Shown here in pieces: positions 36,470 to 45,102 of a stretch of DNA of 64,000 nt; the first letter of the stretch is position 1, and each line of letters opens with the position of its first letter. The position numbers were made by a program, and so were the translations under genes. The stretch is from Pseudomonas abieticivorans (GTDB lineage: Bacteria > Pseudomonadota > Gammaproteobacteria > Pseudomonadales > Pseudomonadaceae): positions 5,511,501 through 5,575,500 of the forward strand of contig NZ_CP094975.1 of NCBI RefSeq assembly GCF_023509015.1, given 5' to 3'. Under the pieces are notes generated by a model that saw nothing but the letters and a program-made list of their open reading frames with translations, was not told the DNA's origin and ran no database searches.

Positions 36470-37444
36470 ATGATGAGCGCGACAGAGCAACGTTTGCTGC
36501 AGGTCAATGGCATCAACCTGAGCGTTCACAGCGCCGGGCCCGCAGGTGGCCGGGTGGTGTGGTTGCTGCACGGCTTTCCCGAGTGCTGGTACTCCTGGCG
36601 CCGGCAGATCGGCCCCCTGGTGGCGGCCGGGTACCAGGTGTTTGTGCCCGAGATGCGCGGCTATGGCCAAAGCAGTGCGCCCCAGGAGGTTGCCGCCTAC
36701 GACCTGCTCACCCTGTGCGCCGACATTCAGGGCGCCATGGACCAGTTGGGTCACCACGAGGCCTGCGTGGTGGGCCATGATTGGGGCGCGCCCGTGGCCT
36801 GGCACCTGGCGTTGCTGGAACCTGAGCGGGTCAAGGCCGTGGTGGCGATGTCGGTGCCGTTTGCCGGGCGCCCCCGGCAACCGGCCATCGACAGCCTGCG
36901 CAAGCATTTTGCCGAGCGCTTCAACTACATCGTCTATTTCCAGACGCCAGGGGTGGCCGAGGCCGAGCTGGACGCCGACATCGCCCACACCCTGCGCCTG
37001 TTCATGCAGGGCGGCGCCAACGCCGACCTCATCCTCAAGAATAAGCCCGCCAGTGCCCGGCTGTTTGACGGCGTGCCGGTGCCAACGGATCTGCCCCGCT
37101 GGTGCACTGCGGATGATTTCGACGTTTACCTGCACACCTTCGCCGGGCGCGGTTTTCATGGCGCGCTTAACTGGTACCGCAACTTCGAGCGCAACTGGCA
37201 GCGCACCGAGCCCCTGGCCAACGCCATCGTCGAACAGCCGGCGCTGTTCCTGCTGGGCGACCAGGACCCGGTCGGCGTGCTCGAAGCCCATACCCTCAAG
37301 CGCATGCCCGAGCGGGTACCACACCTTGAACAGCATCTGATCGCCGAGTGCGGGCACTGGATACAGAGTGAAAAACCAGATGAAGTAAACCATTTTTTGC
37401 TGGCGTTCCTGGCGCGCACCTACCCGCAGGACAGTTCCCGATAA
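36470..37444 (+). CDS. Alpha/beta hydrolase, epoxide hydrolase-like
   Basis: 324 residues (or 323 from the adjacent ATG). Oxyanion motif HGFPECW (34-40), nucleophile Asp104 in GHDWGAP, acid Asp266 in LGDQDPVG, base His296 in ECGHW. Tyr residues in the cap (154-156 and 236) could serve as the ring-opening pair of soluble epoxide hydrolases. GHDWG plus two cap tyrosines favour epoxide hydrolase over dehalogenase. It follows the MFS gene by 50 bp on the same strand. Confidence 0.83.
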   Translation: MMSATEQRLLQVNGINLSVHSAGPAGGRVVWLLHGFPECWYSWRRQIGPLVAAGYQVFVPEMRGYGQSSAPQEVAAYDLLTLCADIQGAMDQLGHHEACVVGHDWGAPVAWHLALLEPERVKAVVAMSVPFAGRPRQPAIDSLRKHFAERFNYIVYFQTPGVAEAELDADIAHTLRLFMQGGANADLILKNKPASARLFDGVPVPTDLPRWCTADDFDVYLHTFAGRGFHGALNWYRNFERNWQRTEPLANAIVEQPALFLLGDQDPVGVLEAHTLKRMPERVPHLEQHLIAECGHWIQSEKPDEVNHFLLAFLARTYPQDSSR

Positions 37445-37546
37445 AATTTACTGTCGCTGCCCGGTTAAAACGCATAAAACTGCAGGTGGCGCTTTTTTGG
37501 CGCGCTTTGCGGCGCCGAATCAGTGCAATGGCTGTGCTACAGCGCT

Positions 37547-37563
37547 TTGGCACGCCCGTTGCT
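37547..37563 (+). promoter_or_regulatory. Sigma-54 (-24/-12) promoter
   Basis: TTGGCACGCCCGTTGCT matches the consensus YTGGCACGRNNNTTGCW at all fixed positions except R (C here), with GG and GC ten bases apart. The predicted start, about 11-12 bases downstream, leaves an 85-90 base leader to the ATP-grasp gene at 37662. The rest of the 217-bp gap holds no gene. Confidence 0.72.
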
Positions 37564-37661
37564 GTTTCAATGGGGTGTGGTGGTTTGAACAGGCTGTTTG
37601 GGTGATGTGATTAGAATAAGTCGCGCGGCCTGGATCAAGGCGCAGCGACAAGGAGCTTGAT

Positions 37662-39071
37662 ATGCCTGATGCGTTTTTTAACGAAATGTACGATGAAAAA
37701 GGGCACTGCCGTCCGCACTATCAAGCGTTCGCCAATTGGTTGAAAAGCACCCCCATCGAGTTGCTGGAGCAACGTCGGCGCGAGGCCGACCTGCTGTTTC
37801 ACCGGGCCGGCATCACCTTCACGCTGTACGGCGACGAGCAGGGCACCGAGCGCCTGATCCCCTTCGACATCATCCCGCGCAGCATCAAGGCCAGCGAATG
37901 GCGCGTGGTGGAGAAGGGCTGCATCCAGCGGGTGCAGGCCCTGAACATGTTTTTGGCCGACATCTATCATGACCAGCGCATCCTCAAGGCCGGTATCGTG
38001 CCCGCCGAACAGGTGCTGTCCAACGAAGGCTACCAGATGGCAATGCAGGGCCTGGACCTGCACCGCCAGACCTACGCGCACATTTCCGGCGTGGACCTGG
38101 TGCGCGATGGCGACGGCAGCTACTACGTGCTGGAGGACAACTTGCGCACGCCCAGTGGCGTGAGCTACATGCTCGAAGACCGCAAGATGATGATGCGCCT
38201 GTTCCCGGAGTTGTTTGCCGCGCAGCGGGTACTGCCCATCGACCATTACCCCAACCTTTTGCTCGATACCCTGAAAAGCAGCTCGCCGCTGGACAACCCC
38301 ACGGTCGTGGTCCTGACCCCGGGGCGCTTCAACAGTGCCTATTTCGAGCACGCTTTCCTGGCCCGTGAAATGGGCGTGGAGTTGGTGGAAGGGGCCGACC
38401 TGTTCGTGCGTGACGACCGCGTGTTCATGCGCACCACCTCGGGCGCGCAAGGGGTGGACGTGATCTACCGGCGCCTGGACGACGCCTTCCTCGACCCGTT
38501 GACCTTCAACCCCGATTCGATGCTGGGCGTGCCAGGCCTGATGGCGGCCTACCGCTGCGGCAACGTGGTGCTGGCTAACGCTGTGGGCACAGGCGTTGCC
38601 GACGACAAGTCGATCTACCCCTACGTCGACGAGATGATCCGCTTCTACCTGAGCGAAGAGCCGGTGCTGAAAAACGTCCCCACCTTCCAGTGCCGCAAGC
38701 CGGCCGAACTGTCCCATGTGCTGGCCAACCTGCCGGACCTGGTGGTCAAGGAAACCCAAGGCTCGGGTGGCTATGGCATGTTGGTGGGCCCGGCCTCCAC
38801 CCAAGCGCAGATCGCCGATTTTCGCGAGCGCATCAAGGCCCGGCCCGAGGCCTACATCGCCCAGCCAACCCTGAGCTTGTCCACCTGCCCGACCTTCGTC
38901 GAGCAGGGCATTGCCCCGCGCCACATCGACCTGCGCCCGTTCGTGCTGTCGGGCAGCGAAACCCGCGTGGTGCCCGGCGGCCTGACCCGCGTGGCGCTGC
39001 GCGAGGGCTCGCTGGTGGTCAACTCGTCGCAAGGCGGCGGAACCAAGGACACCTGGGTGGTGGAGGAATAA
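37662..39071 (+). CDS. Circularly permuted ATP-grasp type 2 family protein (DUF404/DUF407)
   Basis: 469 residues. The circularly permuted ATP-grasp family shows RVQALNMFLADIYHDQRILK (about 88-107), DGSYYVLEDNLRTPSGVSYMLEDR and LVVKETQGSGGYGMLVGP (about 359-376), with IDLRPFVL near 422. The family is predicted to ligate an acid to an amine using ATP. It is the first gene of a three-gene cassette with an alpha-E protein and a transglutaminase-like protein, a set seen together in many bacteria and thought to make or modify a peptide or amide. Preceded by a sigma-54 type promoter and an AAGGAG site. Confidence 0.9.
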   Translation: MPDAFFNEMYDEKGHCRPHYQAFANWLKSTPIELLEQRRREADLLFHRAGITFTLYGDEQGTERLIPFDIIPRSIKASEWRVVEKGCIQRVQALNMFLADIYHDQRILKAGIVPAEQVLSNEGYQMAMQGLDLHRQTYAHISGVDLVRDGDGSYYVLEDNLRTPSGVSYMLEDRKMMMRLFPELFAAQRVLPIDHYPNLLLDTLKSSSPLDNPTVVVLTPGRFNSAYFEHAFLAREMGVELVEGADLFVRDDRVFMRTTSGAQGVDVIYRRLDDAFLDPLTFNPDSMLGVPGLMAAYRCGNVVLANAVGTGVADDKSIYPYVDEMIRFYLSEEPVLKNVPTFQCRKPAELSHVLANLPDLVVKETQGSGGYGMLVGPASTQAQIADFRERIKARPEAYIAQPTLSLSTCPTFVEQGIAPRHIDLRPFVLSGSETRVVPGGLTRVALREGSLVVNSSQGGGTKDTWVVEE

Positions 39072-39075
39072 TCAT

Positions 39076-40026
39076 ATGCTGTCGAGAACCGCTTCGGATC
39101 TGTACTGGATGTCCCGTTACCTTGAGCGCGCGGAAAACATGGCGCGCATGCTCGAGGTCAGTTATTCGCTGTCGCTGATGCCTCAAGCCGGGCGCACCGA
39201 TGGCCATGCGGAACTGGCCATGGCACTGCTGTCGGCCGGCAGCCTGGAGGACTATCACGAGCAACACGGTGAGCTGAACGCCGAGCGCATGCTGCATTTT
39301 TTCGTGCTGGAAGAAAGCAACCCCAGCAGTATTTATTGCTGCCTGCGCGCCGCCCGCACCAATGCCCATGCCGTGCGCGGGCGCATCACCGCCGACATGT
39401 GGGAGAACATCAACGCCACGTGGCTTGAGATGCGCACCATCGCCCGCCAAGGCTTGGGCGGCTATGGCATCAGCCAGTTCTGTGACTGGGTCAAGCAGCG
39501 CTCGCACCTGTTTCGCGGGGCCACCTCCGGCACCATCATGCGCAACGACGCCTATTGCTTCATCCGCCTGGGCACCTTCATCGAGCGTGCCGACAACACC
39601 CTGCGCCTGCTGGATGCGCGCTATGAAATGTTCGGCGAGGCGTCCGAGGAGGTCAGCGACGACTCGGCCCGTGGTTATTACCAGTGGAGCGCCTTGCTGC
39701 GGGCCCTGTCTTCGTTCGAGGCATTCAACGAGATCTACCGCCAGGCACCGGCTTCGCGCCAAGTGAGCGAATTGCTGTTGCTGCGCGCCGACGTGCCGCG
39801 CTCGTTGCTCTCGTGCGTTGAAGAGCTGGACCTGCTGCTGGCCGGCCTGCCCGGCGAGAACGGCCGCAGCGCGCAGCGCCTGGCCGCCGAGTTGAACGCG
39901 CGCCTGCGTTACACCGGCATCGAAGAAATCCTGGGCCTGGGCCTGCACATCTGGCTCACCGACCTGATCGGGCAAATCCGTGATCTTGGGCAAACCATTC
40001 ACCAGTCCTATCTGGAGGTCGTATGA
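39076..40026 (+). CDS. Alpha-E domain protein (DUF403)
   Basis: 316 residues, all-helical. The DUF403 start MLSRTASDLYWMSRYLERAENMARML is diagnostic, and the second conserved block YCFIRLGTFIERADNTLRLLDARYE (about 156-180) carries the paired Glu/Arg. The biochemical role is unknown. It follows the ATP-grasp gene by 4 bp and overlaps the transglutaminase gene by ATGA, so the three are made together. Confidence 0.9.
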   Translation: MLSRTASDLYWMSRYLERAENMARMLEVSYSLSLMPQAGRTDGHAELAMALLSAGSLEDYHEQHGELNAERMLHFFVLEESNPSSIYCCLRAARTNAHAVRGRITADMWENINATWLEMRTIARQGLGGYGISQFCDWVKQRSHLFRGATSGTIMRNDAYCFIRLGTFIERADNTLRLLDARYEMFGEASEEVSDDSARGYYQWSALLRALSSFEAFNEIYRQAPASRQVSELLLLRADVPRSLLSCVEELDLLLAGLPGENGRSAQRLAAELNARLRYTGIEEILGLGLHIWLTDLIGQIRDLGQTIHQSYLEVV

Positions 40027-40820
40027 AACTGTCCATCCGTCATGACACCACCTACCGCTACGACGACGAGGTGTGCACCAGCATCCAGTTCCTGCGCCTG
40101 ACACCCCAGAACAGCGAGCGCCAGACCATCGTGCAATGGCACCTGGAACTGCCCAAGCTTGTGCGCAGCCAGCGTGACCCCTACGGCAACATCCTGCACG
40201 TGATGACCCTGGACGAACCCCACGGCGCGATTACCTTGTCGGCCTATGGCCAAGTGGAAATCGACCCGGCGCGCGAAGTGGAGCGCGAAGAGCAGTCGGC
40301 CTTCCCGTTCCTGCGCGTCAGCCACCTGACCAAGCCCGACGAGGCCCTCGTGGCCTTTGCCCGGCAGCAGTGCGGCGAGCGCCGCGACCGCAGCGCCCTG
40401 ATCGACCTGATGAACGCCCTGGCCGAACAAATCGCCTACGTGCCCGGTGCCACCGCGGTGGACACCACCGCCGCGCAAGCCTTCGCCGGGCGTGCCGGCG
40501 TATGCCAGGACCACGCCCACGCCTTTCTGGCCTGTGCCCGCAGCCTGGGCGTGCCGGCGCGTTACGTGTCGGGCTACCTGTGCACCGAGGATGCCAGCCA
40601 CATGGCCAGCCATGCCTGGGCCGAAGCCTGGATCGACGGCGGCTGGTACAGCTTCGACATCACCAACCGCCTGGCCAAGCCTGAGCGCCACCTGAAACTG
40701 GCCGTGGGGCTGGACTACCTGGACGCTTGCCCGGTGCGCGGCATGCGCCGGGGTGGGGGCGGGGAGCAAATGTCGGCGCGGGTGCAGGTGAGTTCGCAGT
40801 TTCAGATGCAGTATCAATAG
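40023..40820 (+). CDS. Transglutaminase-like cysteine protease family protein
   Basis: 265 residues. N-terminal bacterial transglutaminase-type beta domain (about 1-75, starting MKLSIRHDTTYRYD), then the papain-fold core (about 155-235) with Cys in AGVCQDHAHAFL, His in SHAWAEAWIDGGWYSFDITN and Asp in the latter. The catalytic triad is thus complete. It overlaps the alpha-E gene by ATGA and ends the operon. A likely role is cleavage or cross-linking of the product of the ATP-grasp enzyme (inference). Confidence 0.9.
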   Translation: MKLSIRHDTTYRYDDEVCTSIQFLRLTPQNSERQTIVQWHLELPKLVRSQRDPYGNILHVMTLDEPHGAITLSAYGQVEIDPAREVEREEQSAFPFLRVSHLTKPDEALVAFARQQCGERRDRSALIDLMNALAEQIAYVPGATAVDTTAAQAFAGRAGVCQDHAHAFLACARSLGVPARYVSGYLCTEDASHMASHAWAEAWIDGGWYSFDITNRLAKPERHLKLAVGLDYLDACPVRGMRRGGGGEQMSARVQVSSQFQMQYQ

Positions 40821-40841
40821 AGTATCGCGCTCGGGCGCTTC

Positions 40842-40872
40842 TCCCTCACCCCAGCCCGCTCCCAGAGGGAGA
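40842..40872. terminator. Inverted repeat between convergent genes, possible terminator
   Basis: CTCCCTC at 40842-40848 pairs with GAGGGAG at 40866-40872 in the 72-bp gap between the transglutaminase and OprD stops. There is no U-tract, so factor-independent termination is uncertain. Confidence 0.4.
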
Positions 40873-40892
40873 GGGGGCGAGGGCGGGGCACT

Positions 40893-42173
40893 CTAAAGCA
40901 GCGGCAGCGTGTAAGACACGATAAACCGATTCTCATCCCGACGCCCCGTGGCATCGCCCACCAGTTCGACATTGCGCAACCGAAACGACAGGTTCTTGAG
41001 CGCGCCGCTTTGCAGGGTGTACGTAAGGTCGATGTTGCGCTCCCATTCGCTGGCGTTTTGCCCGGCGATCTGGAAGTTGTCGCCATACACATAGCGGGCC
41101 ATGGCCGTTAACCCGGGCAGGCCGAGGGCGGCGAAATCGAAGTCGTAGCGCCCTTGCCAAGAGCGCTCCTGAGCTCGGTCAAAGCGTAGTACTTGCACGG
41201 CGTTGGCAACGCCGGGCAGGTCGGTGTCGTGCAAAAACGGCAGGGCGCTGTCGCCGGCATTGTATTGCAAACCCAGGCGCAAGGTTTGCGGGCCAAGATT
41301 GGCCGAGAACATGGCCGAGGGCATGCGGCTGTCCAGCTTGCCCGCCAGGGCATCGCCTGCCTCCCCGGTGTCCAGGTAGTTGAGCAGGGCGCCAAGCTTC
41401 CAGCCGCCCAGGGTGGTGGCCAGGGTGCTGGTGTAAAGGGTTTGGCGGTACACATCCTTCAGTTCGCCTTCCCACACCCCTACCGCAGCGCTTGGAGTGA
41501 TCCGCCAGGTGCCACCCAGGTAATTGAAACGGTCACTGGCCACCGACAGGTAGTTGCCCACCTGCATGGCTCGATTGCCGGTGAACTCGCGGTAATTGAC
41601 CTGGCGCATCTGGCCCAGGTCGATGTCGAGGTTATCGAATTCGCGAACGCTGAGCATGGCACCTTCGAAGAACTGCGGCAGCAGGCGGGCGTCACCGGCG
41701 CTGACCAACGGGATTTTCGGGAACAGCCCGCCCACCTTCAGTTCACTCTTGGAGATCTTCATTTTCGCTGCAGCCGTCGCCTCCGAGTACTCATTCACCG
41801 CGCTTGGGTCAGCGTTACGCGGGCCGCCTGCGCGGTTGTAGGCGCCCGGCAGCAAAGCCGAACCGCTTTTGGCGGGAGATGAGTCGAGCTTGACCCCAAG
41901 CCCTGCGTACAGGTCCACGCCAAACCCGACCAGGCCTTCGGTATAACCGGACTCGGCCTTGAGGATGAAACCCTGTGCCCATTCTTCGATTTTCGATTGG
42001 GCCGGCGCCTTGGAGTCGCGCAAGTCATGGTTGTAGTAGAAGTTGCGCATCGTCAGCGAGGCTTTGCTGTCGCTGAGGAAGTCGGCGTGTGCGGCCAATG
42101 GAGCGGCACATAGGGTGATGCAAGCGGTCATTGAGCGGTAGGGTTGAGCGCGAAGCGACTGTTTGATGTTCAT
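40893..42173 (-). CDS. OprD-family outer membrane porin
   Basis: 426 residues. Signal peptide about 1-30 ending AAHA, then DFLSDSKASLTMRNFYYNHD, the family's conserved first strands, and alternating beta strands to a C-terminal VSYTLPLL. The C-terminal aromatic/hydrophobic residue needed for barrel assembly is Leu here. As the last gene of the sugar-acid operon it probably passes the acid substrate. The leader is A-rich (AAAAAGAATAAAAAA directly before the ATG) and lacks a clear Shine-Dalgarno site, matching a Crc/Hfq target. Confidence 0.88.
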   Translation of the reverse strand: MNIKQSLRAQPYRSMTACITLCAAPLAAHADFLSDSKASLTMRNFYYNHDLRDSKAPAQSKIEEWAQGFILKAESGYTEGLVGFGVDLYAGLGVKLDSSPAKSGSALLPGAYNRAGGPRNADPSAVNEYSEATAAAKMKISKSELKVGGLFPKIPLVSAGDARLLPQFFEGAMLSVREFDNLDIDLGQMRQVNYREFTGNRAMQVGNYLSVASDRFNYLGGTWRITPSAAVGVWEGELKDVYRQTLYTSTLATTLGGWKLGALLNYLDTGEAGDALAGKLDSRMPSAMFSANLGPQTLRLGLQYNAGDSALPFLHDTDLPGVANAVQVLRFDRAQERSWQGRYDFDFAALGLPGLTAMARYVYGDNFQIAGQNASEWERNIDLTYTLQSGALKNLSFRLRNVELVGDATGRRDENRFIVSYTLPLL

Positions 42174-42254
42174 TTTTTTATTCTTTTTAGAGGCGAGTTA
42201 ACCCACGCCAGGGTGAAAAGGCGGTGTGCGTGGGGGCGGTGGTTAAAGCAAGGT

Positions 42255-43163
42255 TTACCCGGGTTGTTGCGGTGGCTCATGCCATTGCAGGCAAAGCGTG
42301 GTAGAGAGGCTTGCGCCCGGCTCGATCACTTGGGTGCCAGACAACTCACCCAGTTGTTGCGCAAGGTTGAAACCATTGGCCAGGTGTGACACCGGCTCTA
42401 TGCACAGGTACGGCGCGCCGGCTGGGGCGAATACCACCAAGTGGTCCAGGTGCTGGCCGGCGATAAGCGTCAGCCGCCCCTGCGGGTAGTCCAGGGTCAC
42501 TTCGCCCCCGTATTGCGACAGGTACTGGGCGCAGGTGTGGGCGAGCCCATCCTGCGGCGCCCACTGGTGGTCACGATCGCCGATGGTGCATTGCCCTGTG
42601 GCGAGGTAGTCGTCGGCGATCTGCCATTGCCGGCCGCTGCGATAGCTGACCTTCATCCCCGGGTTGGCCTGAAAATAAGGGTGCAGGCCCACGCCCCCGG
42701 GCATGGCCGAGGTGCCTTGGTTGGTCAGTACCAGGCGCATCAGCAGTTGATGGCCCTGGAGGCGGTAGTGTTGCTCGGCGCGGATCGGCCAGGGCCAGTG
42801 CTCGCCGTGGTAGTCCAGGCTGATGCGGGCCTGATGGCTTGACTGGTCGTCCACCTGCCAGGGCTGGCTATGGCTGACGCCATGCAAGGTGTGCGGCAAG
42901 GCCTGAGGGTGGTGGGGCAACACGTGGTGCTGGCCGGCGAAGTCCAGTTGCGCCCCGGCAATGCGGTTGGAGTAGGGGATCAGCGGGTAGGCGCCGCCCT
43001 TCGGCCAGTCCAGGGGGTTGAAAGGCGCCGTCGCATCCAGGGGGTGCAGAAGGTCCAAGGCGTGTGCCCGCACCTGCAGGCGCTCGATACGACCGCCCCA
43101 TGCGGGCAACAGATGCAGGGTCAGCTCGCTGTTTTGCAGCGTCAACCTTGGGGCGCACGTCAT
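42255..43163 (-). CDS. Aldose 1-epimerase (mutarotase) family protein
   Basis: 302 residues, galactose mutarotase-like fold. Conserved blocks are PLIPYSNRIAGAQLDFAG (about 56-73), HTLHGVSHSQPW (about 91-102) with the active His, and GVGLHPYFQAN (about 157-167) with the second His. A C-terminal Glu in CIEPVSHL fits the catalytic base. It overlaps the upstream dehydratase gene by ATGA. In the operon it would interconvert anomers of a uronate or aldose before oxidation. Confidence 0.87.
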   Translation of the reverse strand: MTCAPRLTLQNSELTLHLLPAWGGRIERLQVRAHALDLLHPLDATAPFNPLDWPKGGAYPLIPYSNRIAGAQLDFAGQHHVLPHHPQALPHTLHGVSHSQPWQVDDQSSHQARISLDYHGEHWPWPIRAEQHYRLQGHQLLMRLVLTNQGTSAMPGGVGLHPYFQANPGMKVSYRSGRQWQIADDYLATGQCTIGDRDHQWAPQDGLAHTCAQYLSQYGGEVTLDYPQGRLTLIAGQHLDHLVVFAPAGAPYLCIEPVSHLANGFNLAQQLGELSGTQVIEPGASLSTTLCLQWHEPPQQPG

Positions 43164-44266
43164 GGCCGGCTCCTGGGTGCACGTTGGTAGCGATCAAAAA
43201 CGCGCGTGTCGATCTGCTGCCCCAAGCCCAGCCCTTGCGGGATCTCGAACTGATGCCCCTGGCGCAGGCCTTCGATGTCGTAGAGCCACGCCTGCGGTTC
43301 GACGAACAGGTACTCGATCTGGGCGACGTGCTCCTGCGCCGCGGCCAGGTGCAAGGTGGCCAGGAAGCCGGGTCCGAAGTAGGGGCTGTGTGGCAATACC
43401 GGCACGCCATGGTGGCGGGCCAGTTCAGCGATGCGCAGGCACTCGCTGATACCCCCCACCTTGGTGACGCTCGGTTGAATGGAGTCGACCGCTCCGGCCT
43501 TCATCGCCTGTTCGAACTGGAACGCCGTGCACCAGTTTTCGCCGCCTGACAGGGGCACGCCTTGGCCACGCAAGCTGTTGAGGGTGGCGAAGTCTTCAGG
43601 GGGGAAGATCGGCTCCTCCAGCCAGGCCAATTGCAGGGCTTCAAGTTCGGGCAGCCAGGCGCGCGTATCGGCCAGCGACCAACCGCAATTGACGTCGGTG
43701 GCCAGTGGCACGTCGTAGCCAACGGCGGCTCGGCACTGGGCAATTTCCTCGACGGTTACCTCATGCAGCTTGATGTCGCGAAAGCCCATGGCCAGTGCCT
43801 GTTCGCAAATGCGCGGCGCCACTTCGCCATCGGCGTAGCGCACCAGGCTGGCATAGGCCTGGACGTGGCTGCGTCGTTGTTCGCTGAACAGGTGATGCAA
43901 CGGTACGCCGCGCCTGCGGGCGGCCAGGTCCCACAGCGCAATGTCGACCCCGGAGATGGCGAACATCGTGATGCCGTAACGGCCAAACAGGTGCAGTTGA
44001 CGCTGGGTCTTGAGGTTCCAGGCGGGAATGTCCTGGACCGTGCTGCCCACCAGTACGGGGGCGATCAAGCGGTCGATGGTGGCTTTGGTCGCGTCGGCCG
44101 TGAAGTAGCCGAACGACTCCCCCCAGCCCACGTTGCCCTGATCATCCTCGACGCGCACCAGCACGTTTTCCAGGGTGTTCCAGGTGGTGGGGGTAATGCC
44201 CTGGCCCTTGCCACCATCACTGAAGGGGATTTCTACGATAAAGGTTTCCAGCTTGCGGATGATCAT
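43160..44266 (-). CDS. Enolase-superfamily dehydratase (mandelate racemase/muconate lactonizing group)
   Basis: 368 residues. Start at 44266 is fixed by an ATGA overlap with the upstream gene and a GGAG site; the longer frame is not used. N-terminal capping domain about 1-125; barrel with acid/base Lys166-x-His168 (IKLHE), metal ligands Asp191, Glu217 and Glu243, and His293 in LPHSPY. This set is found in sugar-acid dehydratases and in the cycloisomerases of the superfamily. The K-x-H pair points to an acid-sugar dehydratase-like enzyme, but specificity is not readable. Confidence 0.87.
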   Translation of the reverse strand: MIIRKLETFIVEIPFSDGGKGQGITPTTWNTLENVLVRVEDDQGNVGWGESFGYFTADATKATIDRLIAPVLVGSTVQDIPAWNLKTQRQLHLFGRYGITMFAISGVDIALWDLAARRRGVPLHHLFSEQRRSHVQAYASLVRYADGEVAPRICEQALAMGFRDIKLHEVTVEEIAQCRAAVGYDVPLATDVNCGWSLADTRAWLPELEALQLAWLEEPIFPPEDFATLNSLRGQGVPLSGGENWCTAFQFEQAMKAGAVDSIQPSVTKVGGISECLRIAELARHHGVPVLPHSPYFGPGFLATLHLAAAQEHVAQIEYLFVEPQAWLYDIEGLRQGHQFEIPQGLGLGQQIDTRVFDRYQRAPRSRP

Positions 44267-45072
44267 GGGCGCTCCAGGCAACTGGCCAATGGGCTGACGG
44301 CATATGCGCCGCCGACGAAGTCACGGCCCGAGGTGTGGGCGCACATGGCGTCGTAATCAAGAAACCGGGCGGCCACGAAGTCCTTGGCATTGTCCTGGGG
44401 GCGGTAGCCCATGGCTTTGGCGCGGTGGTTGCTGAACAGCGCCTGCGGGCTGTCGGACACGCCATAGAACACTTCGTGGTGAAGCGTGGGGTGCTCGATG
44501 CCAATGCTCACCAACTGCGCAAGGTCGCGGGCGCTCACCCACAGCCGCAGGCGGCGCGCGTCGCTGACCTGTGGGTCGGCATTGCCAATGCGTATCACGC
44601 ACAGGGCCATGGCGCTGCGTTGGGCAAAGGTGGCGCAGCACGCTTCGCCAAATACTTTGCTCAGCGCGTAGTAACTGTCAGGTGCCACGGGCAGGTCGTC
44701 GAAAACGGGCGCAGCGTCGGTGCGGTATTGCCCCAGCACATGATGGCTGCTGGCAAAGATGAAGCGCTTGACCCCGGATCGTTCGGCGGCCTCCAACAGT
44801 TGCAGGGTGGCGTCGTAGTTGGGTTTCAAGGTGGTTTCGAAACGGATGTCGGTGCCGTGGGCGCAGGCCAGGTGCAACACGGCGTCAACACCCTGCACCG
44901 CTTGCAGAATGTCTGCCGTGCAGGTCAGGTCGCCCTGCACCGCAGTCTCATTGGCGGCCAGTTCGCTGATGACCGAACGATCAAACAAGCGCAGCGCATA
45001 GTGCTGGCGCAGCAGGGGTCGCAGGGCCGTACCGACAATGCCGGCTGCGCCTGTGATCAGAAGGGTTTGCAT
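44263..45072 (-). CDS. NAD-dependent epimerase/dehydratase family, uronate dehydrogenase-like
   Basis: 269 residues, extended SDR. GAAGIVG (Gly8, Gly11, Gly14), Tyr135-xxx-Lys139 (SYYALSKVFGE), Ser108/109 in FASSHHVLG. Length and the closing part (VFYGVSDSPQALFSNHRAKAMGYRPQD) resemble bacterial uronate dehydrogenases, which oxidise uronates to aldarolactones. That fits a pathway of mutarotase, dehydrogenase, dehydratase and semialdehyde dehydrogenase in the same operon. An aldose dehydrogenase role is the main alternative. Confidence 0.83.
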   Translation of the reverse strand: MQTLLITGAAGIVGTALRPLLRQHYALRLFDRSVISELAANETAVQGDLTCTADILQAVQGVDAVLHLACAHGTDIRFETTLKPNYDATLQLLEAAERSGVKRFIFASSHHVLGQYRTDAAPVFDDLPVAPDSYYALSKVFGEACCATFAQRSAMALCVIRIGNADPQVSDARRLRLWVSARDLAQLVSIGIEHPTLHHEVFYGVSDSPQALFSNHRAKAMGYRPQDNAKDFVAARFLDYDAMCAHTSGRDFVGGAYAVSPLASCLERP

Positions 45073-45102
45073 GGTGGGCTCCTTGATAAAGTGGGCGCGC
45101 GG

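Noticed and set aside
35726..37393. 555-residue minus-strand frame across the end of the MFS and the epoxide hydrolase-like gene
   Set aside because: Covers parts of two recognised genes and their gap and has no plausible domain.
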